Source: Ruminococcaceae bacterium R-25
Lineage (GTDB): Bacteria > Bacillota > Clostridia > Saccharofermentanales > Saccharofermentanaceae
DNA: 64,000 nt
Direction of reading: 5' to 3'
Assembly: GCA_003149065.1 (NCBI GenBank)
Contig: QGFZ01000001.1
Coordinates: forward strand, 248,001-312,000
In this document: piece after piece, positions 60,739 through 64,000 of the stretch
Position numbering within the stretch: position 1 is the first letter of the stretch
How the letters are laid out: the number at the start of each line of letters is the position of its first letter
The notes under the pieces: model-generated
Told to the model about the DNA's origin: nothing
Seen by the model: only the letters and a program-made list of their open reading frames with translations
Database searches by the model: none
Position numbers and translations under genes: made by a program

Positions 60739-61176
60739 GTGAAGGTAAGTATAGACATTTCAGCAGAATATAAGGAGCCTTTTGCGGTGATCCACACCGA
60801 TAAGGTTACATCTGAGATACAGCGCGTGATCGATGTGCTGGGCACTTCGGAAACGCCGGTCACTGCATTTCAGAACGAGGAAGACATCGTCGTACTGCAG
60901 CCTAAGGATATTTACATGATCAGGGTGGAAGACGGTGATACGATCATCTACGGTGCCAGATCTCAGTACCGCTCGCGAAAAAGACTCTACGAACTTGCTG
61001 AACAGCTGGGTAAGCAGTTTATGCAGATATCCAAGACAACACTTATCAACCTGTCCTACATGGACAGTATCGAACCCGGATTCTCAGGCACGCTCCTTTT
61101 GAAGCTTAAGAACGGAAGCAAGGACTACGTGTCGAGAAAGTACCTGCCGGAGTTCAAGAAATATCTGGGATTATAA
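60739..61176 (+). CDS. LytTR-domain DNA-binding regulator
   Basis: 145 residues, GTG start with GGGAGG about 10 nt upstream. No receiver domain. C-terminal LytTR domain: LQPKDIYMIRVEDGDTIIYG, LAEQLGKQFMQISKTTLINL, VSRKYLPEFKKYLGL. Similar in size and layout to the regulator at 20115. Here it pairs with a small membrane protein and a DUF3021 protein but no ABC transporter. Confidence 0.92.
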   Translation: MKVSIDISAEYKEPFAVIHTDKVTSEIQRVIDVLGTSETPVTAFQNEEDIVVLQPKDIYMIRVEDGDTIIYGARSQYRSRKRLYELAEQLGKQFMQISKTTLINLSYMDSIEPGFSGTLLLKLKNGSKDYVSRKYLPEFKKYLGL

Positions 61177-61189
61177 GGAGATGATAGCA

Positions 61190-61627
61190 ATGAGAAATGT
61201 GATTAAAGATCTTTTGAAGAGCACAGTAATAAGCATCGGCATGGCGCTTACGATATTCTGCCTTATCGGAGTCTTTTTCGATATCTATTACGGAGGGAAT
61301 TTCAGCCTCGAAAATTATGGCTACACCAAGATGGCATTAGGCAGCATTATCGTAGGCCTTGGCTTCGGTGTTCCGACTGTCGTTTATAACAAAGACAGCC
61401 TCCCCATGCCGGTCAAGGTGATCATCCACATGGGAATCGGCTGCGCAGTATATACGGCTGTTGCATTTGCGGTAGGCTGGTTCGGAGCTTCAACTACTGT
61501 CAGCCAGGGAATCGTGATCGCGGCAATCCAGCTCCTGGTAGCGTTTGTGATCTGGTTTTGCTTCATGCGTTACTACAGGAAAGAAGCAAAAAAGATGAAT
61601 GAGAAGATCCAGGCCATGAAGAAGTAA
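61190..61627 (+). CDS. DUF3021 family membrane protein
   Basis: 145 residues with four helices and a basic/charged tail (RYYRKEAKKMNEKIQAMKK). Start is the ATG at 61190; AGGAG at 61176-61180 abuts an earlier ATG at 61181 but is correctly spaced (9 nt) from 61190. It probably inhibits the LytTR regulator encoded just before it. Confidence 0.85.
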   Translation: MRNVIKDLLKSTVISIGMALTIFCLIGVFFDIYYGGNFSLENYGYTKMALGSIIVGLGFGVPTVVYNKDSLPMPVKVIIHMGIGCAVYTAVAFAVGWFGASTTVSQGIVIAAIQLLVAFVIWFCFMRYYRKEAKKMNEKIQAMKK

Positions 61628-61666
61628 ATTACCTAACTTTTGCCGAATTTTTGATGCTTTTAGTTT

Positions 61667-61702
61667 AATTCCCCTTCTGTATAATCGCACGGAAGGGGAA
61701 TT
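61667..61702 (+). promoter_or_regulatory. Promoter -10 enclosed by an inverted repeat, upstream of the transglutaminase-like lipoproteins
   Basis: TATAAT at 61680-61685 lies between AATTCCCCTTC (61667-61677) and its perfect complement GAAGGGGAATT (61692-61702). The right arm also contains the AAGGGG ribosome binding site. A regulator bound to the palindrome would cover the promoter. Confidence 0.65.
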
Positions 61703-61705
61703 ACT

Positions 61706-62779
61706 ATGAAAAATAAGAGAGTTTTATGCCTGGTACTTGCGGCTGCATTCCTTTTGACAGGATGCAATGTTGGCAAGGCTGAAACAACAGAACAGACGGT
61801 TTTAAGCGGTGTTGCCGGACAGACGGCGACATCTGACGTAACAGAAACCTCTGTAACGGAAACTACGGCTTCCGAACCCTTTGAATTCAATCCGCATGTA
61901 TATTCAAGAAAAATCGCAGAAAGGGTCCCTCAGGATTACTGGAATTCATTCTATAATCTTTGCGATGCCTTGAGAAAAGGCGAGGATACATTCCAATGTT
62001 CAAGTCAGGAAGCCTATAACTGGGCTACTGACGTGGGTGTATTATGTGATCTTTTCCCGCCGGCAGGTGCGAAGATAGAAGGAAAGAGCACCGACGGTTC
62101 TCCTGCTTTCGAGAACGGAACAGGAAAGATCCTTTATAAAATGCCTGTTGAAGATTTTCTCAAGAGAGAATCTGATTTTGAAGTCCTGATAACGGATATC
62201 CTTAACAGCACGATAGAGAAAGACGACTCGGAATATGAGAGAGCCCTTAAGCTGTATCTTTACGTGGCGAAGAACTATGTTTACGATACCTCGCTCATAG
62301 ATAAAATGGGTGATGATGAGAACTATGTATATGCGTGTTTCATGGAGAAGAGGGGACAGTGCGTTAATTTCGCTTCTGTCTATGCCTATCTTCTCCTTCA
62401 GGCTGATATCGATGCAGTAAGTTACCGCATCTACGAGGATCTTTGCCATGCCTGGACATATGCCGTGATAGACGGCAAGGGATATCATATCGATACCACC
62501 TGGGCGCTTCAGGCTGACGGAGCAGACGGTATCTACCTGGATTATTTTATGATGAGTGACAAGGAAAGGATCGCTGACGGATGCACGTTAACTGATCCTG
62601 ATGTAACTCTGCTGCCCGAATGCAATGTGAATAAGACCAATGTTAAGTTCGAAGCGACTGATGATCATTACTGCATCAGGGATTACTGCAGATTCGTGTC
62701 TCTTGATGAAGAGAAGAAGATCGTTCACTATGTAACCATGTATGATGAACAAAAAGAATTCTACTACGGGGATATTTGA
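61706..62779 (+). CDS. Lipoprotein with transglutaminase-like domain, paralogue 1
   Basis: 357 residues. Lipoprotein signal with lipobox LLTGC (C20), a Thr/Glu-rich linker to about residue 55, then a transglutaminase-like cysteine protease fold. The catalytic triad is visible: C219 in RGQCVNFASVYAYL, H248 in CHAWTY, D263 in HIDTTW. Such exported proteins may cross-link or cleave wall or surface proteins. It is followed 22 nt later by a close paralogue of equal length. Confidence 0.88.
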   Translation: MKNKRVLCLVLAAAFLLTGCNVGKAETTEQTVLSGVAGQTATSDVTETSVTETTASEPFEFNPHVYSRKIAERVPQDYWNSFYNLCDALRKGEDTFQCSSQEAYNWATDVGVLCDLFPPAGAKIEGKSTDGSPAFENGTGKILYKMPVEDFLKRESDFEVLITDILNSTIEKDDSEYERALKLYLYVAKNYVYDTSLIDKMGDDENYVYACFMEKRGQCVNFASVYAYLLLQADIDAVSYRIYEDLCHAWTYAVIDGKGYHIDTTWALQADGADGIYLDYFMMSDKERIADGCTLTDPDVTLLPECNVNKTNVKFEATDDHYCIRDYCRFVSLDEEKKIVHYVTMYDEQKEFYYGDI

Positions 62780-62801
62780 GTTTTCGGGGAAGAGAGAATA
62801 A

Positions 62802-63875
62802 ATGAACACTAAGAAGATAATAGGAATAATACTTGCAGCATCAATACTGCTTTCCGGCTGTAATACCGGAAAGACTTTGCCGAGCGCATCAAGTTCGGAA
62901 GAAACGTCTCAGACATTAGACAGGATAGTTTTCACAGACGCAGAAACTGAGTCTGAAACAACGCCATCTGAGACAAAAGGCGTTTTCGAGTTTAATCCGC
63001 ATGTTTATTCAGGACAGCTCTCAAAGACCATACCCCAGGAATACTGGGATGCCTTCTATAATCTTTGTGACGCATTAAGAAAAGGTGAGGATACTTTCGA
63101 TTGTGCGACTGAGGAAGCATATAAGTGGAGTACTGACTCTACAACTCTTTGCTGCCTTTTCCCGGCAGCAGGCTTAAAGGTCGAGGGCAAGACTGAAGAC
63201 GGATCTCCTGCTTTTGAAAACGGCAAGGGAAAGATCACCTATAAGATGTCCAAAGAAGACTGGCTCAAGAGGCAGGCTGATTTTGAAGCCATGATCGTAG
63301 ATATCATCAACAGCAATGTTGAGACTGATGATACCGATTATGAAAAGGCATTAAAGCTCTATTTGTATATAGCAAATAATTACGATTACGAATATGAGGT
63401 CATACAGGAAGATAACTATGTCTATAAGACCTTTACCAAGAAAGTAGGGCAGTGCATCAATTTTGCAGCCGTATATGGTTATCTTCTTCTGCAGGTAGGT
63501 GTTGACGGTCTGGCCTGCGGAACCTATGACGGAACGTGCCATGCGTGGACCTATGTCGTAATCAACGGCAAAGGCTACCATATTGATACGACATGGGCTT
63601 TGAAATCGTGCTATCCGGGCGTTGAACATATCTATCTGGATTACTTCATGATGAGTGACGAGGAAAGAAATAATGACAACTGCCTTATCAAAGACCTGAC
63701 TGTCGATGTCCTCCCGGGCTACTGGGTAAGCCGTACTAATGCTTCCTATGTTGCAACGGACAACCATTACAACATAAGATCATACTGCGGCTTCATATCA
63801 CTCGATGAAGAAAACAAGATCGTCCATTATGTCGATATGAATAATGAACCTCACGAGTTCCATTACGACATCTGA
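62802..63875 (+). CDS. Lipoprotein with transglutaminase-like domain, paralogue 2
   Basis: 357 residues, co-linear with the preceding protein. Lipobox LLSGC (C20), Ser/Thr/Glu-rich linker, shared block FEFNPHVYSGQLSKTIP, and triad C218 (VGQCINFAAVYGYL), H247 (CHAWTYV), D262 (HIDTTWAL). The catalytic region is better conserved than the linker. It ends 11 nt from the convergent gene at the window edge. Confidence 0.88.
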   Translation: MNTKKIIGIILAASILLSGCNTGKTLPSASSSEETSQTLDRIVFTDAETESETTPSETKGVFEFNPHVYSGQLSKTIPQEYWDAFYNLCDALRKGEDTFDCATEEAYKWSTDSTTLCCLFPAAGLKVEGKTEDGSPAFENGKGKITYKMSKEDWLKRQADFEAMIVDIINSNVETDDTDYEKALKLYLYIANNYDYEYEVIQEDNYVYKTFTKKVGQCINFAAVYGYLLLQVGVDGLACGTYDGTCHAWTYVVINGKGYHIDTTWALKSCYPGVEHIYLDYFMMSDEERNNDNCLIKDLTVDVLPGYWVSRTNASYVATDNHYNIRSYCGFISLDEENKIVHYVDMNNEPHEFHYDI

Positions 63876-63886
63876 CAGATCAGGAT

Positions 63887-64000
63887 TTACTCGTAGTCAC
63901 TGAATGAATTCTTGTAGATAACGTTCTTTCCGTCGCCCGCGATGCCGAAAATAGGGTCGCTGGAAGTGCCGGCTGTCATATCCTTGAAGTTATCTTCGTA
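63887..64000 (-). CDS. C-terminal end of an unidentified protein (truncated by window edge)
   Basis: An open frame enters from the right edge and ends at TAA (63887-63889), giving 37 residues: it includes TSSDPIFGIAGDGKNVIYKN and ends SFSDYE. Codon use matches its neighbours and it converges on the lipoprotein gene. The fragment is too short to name. Confidence 0.5.
   Translation of the reverse strand, partial: YEDNFKDMTAGTSSDPIFGIAGDGKNVIYKNSFSDYE

Overview
The window looks like chromosome from a low-to-moderate GC anaerobic Firmicute of class Clostridia. Shine-Dalgarno sites are strong, -10 boxes are TATAAT-like, and TTG/GTG starts are common. There is a free 2[4Fe-4S] ferredoxin, and the order tmk - holB - ricT ... 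trmN6-like - rsmI ... metG - tatD recalls the Bacillus/Clostridium 'yaa/yab' cluster. A gut or rumen relative of Ruminococcaceae or Saccharofermentans is plausible, but this is inference; no rRNA or species marker is present. No insertion sequence, prophage, integrase or CRISPR array was seen.

Layout. 1-2.5 kb (minus strand): membrane acyltransferase, zinc-ribbon protein, the start of a probable GNAT acetyltransferase, and tRNA-Leu. 2.6-4.6 kb: an M15 cell-wall peptidase and a DeoR repressor. 4.6-10.3 kb: a tight operon of a degenerate sialate-O-acetylesterase-like protein, an AraC regulator and the folate genes folE, folP and a folB-folK fusion. 10.3-13.4 kb: a basic low-complexity protein, tmk, holB, ricT. 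13.5-27.3 kb separates ricT from trmN6/rsmI: ferredoxin, hybrid histidine kinase, small Cys proteins, an ABC transporter with LytTR regulator and DUF3021 protein, then four tandem paralogues carrying two zinc ribbons and a membrane hairpin each. 27.4-33.4 kb: trmN6-like, rsmI, a 700-nt non-coding repeat-rich gap, metG, tatD and tRNA-Val, -Asp and -Phe. 33.4-46 kb: CPBP-like membrane protein, NAGPA-domain protein, a GH2 beta-galactosidase-like protein without recognisable catalytic motifs, a sugar acetyltransferase, OFA-type MFS transporter, NnrE, a GT-C protein and a HAD phosphatase. 46-64 kb: a large lipoprotein; a response regulator/ABC/histidine kinase operon with five permeases, four of them tandem paralogues; a second GT-C protein; an AGCS symporter; a second LytTR-DUF3021 locus; and two tandem transglutaminase-like lipoproteins.

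How the parts work together. Housekeeping genes (folate, dTMP kinase, clamp loader, rRNA and tRNA modification, Met-tRNA synthetase) alternate with sensing, envelope and transport modules. The two most unusual themes are repeated tandem gene duplication (zinc-ribbon membrane proteins, ABC permeases, transglutaminase lipoproteins) and carbohydrate-enzyme folds that have lost catalytic motifs (4674-6929 and 37231-40605). At least four genes have a -10 box so close to the start codon, with no ribosome binding site, that leaderless mRNAs are likely. Short interspersed hairpin repeats and a 64-bp tandem repeat occupy the larger intergenic gaps. Where an upstream in-frame start is possible, I moved the start to the codon with a proper ribosome binding site and say so in the entry.
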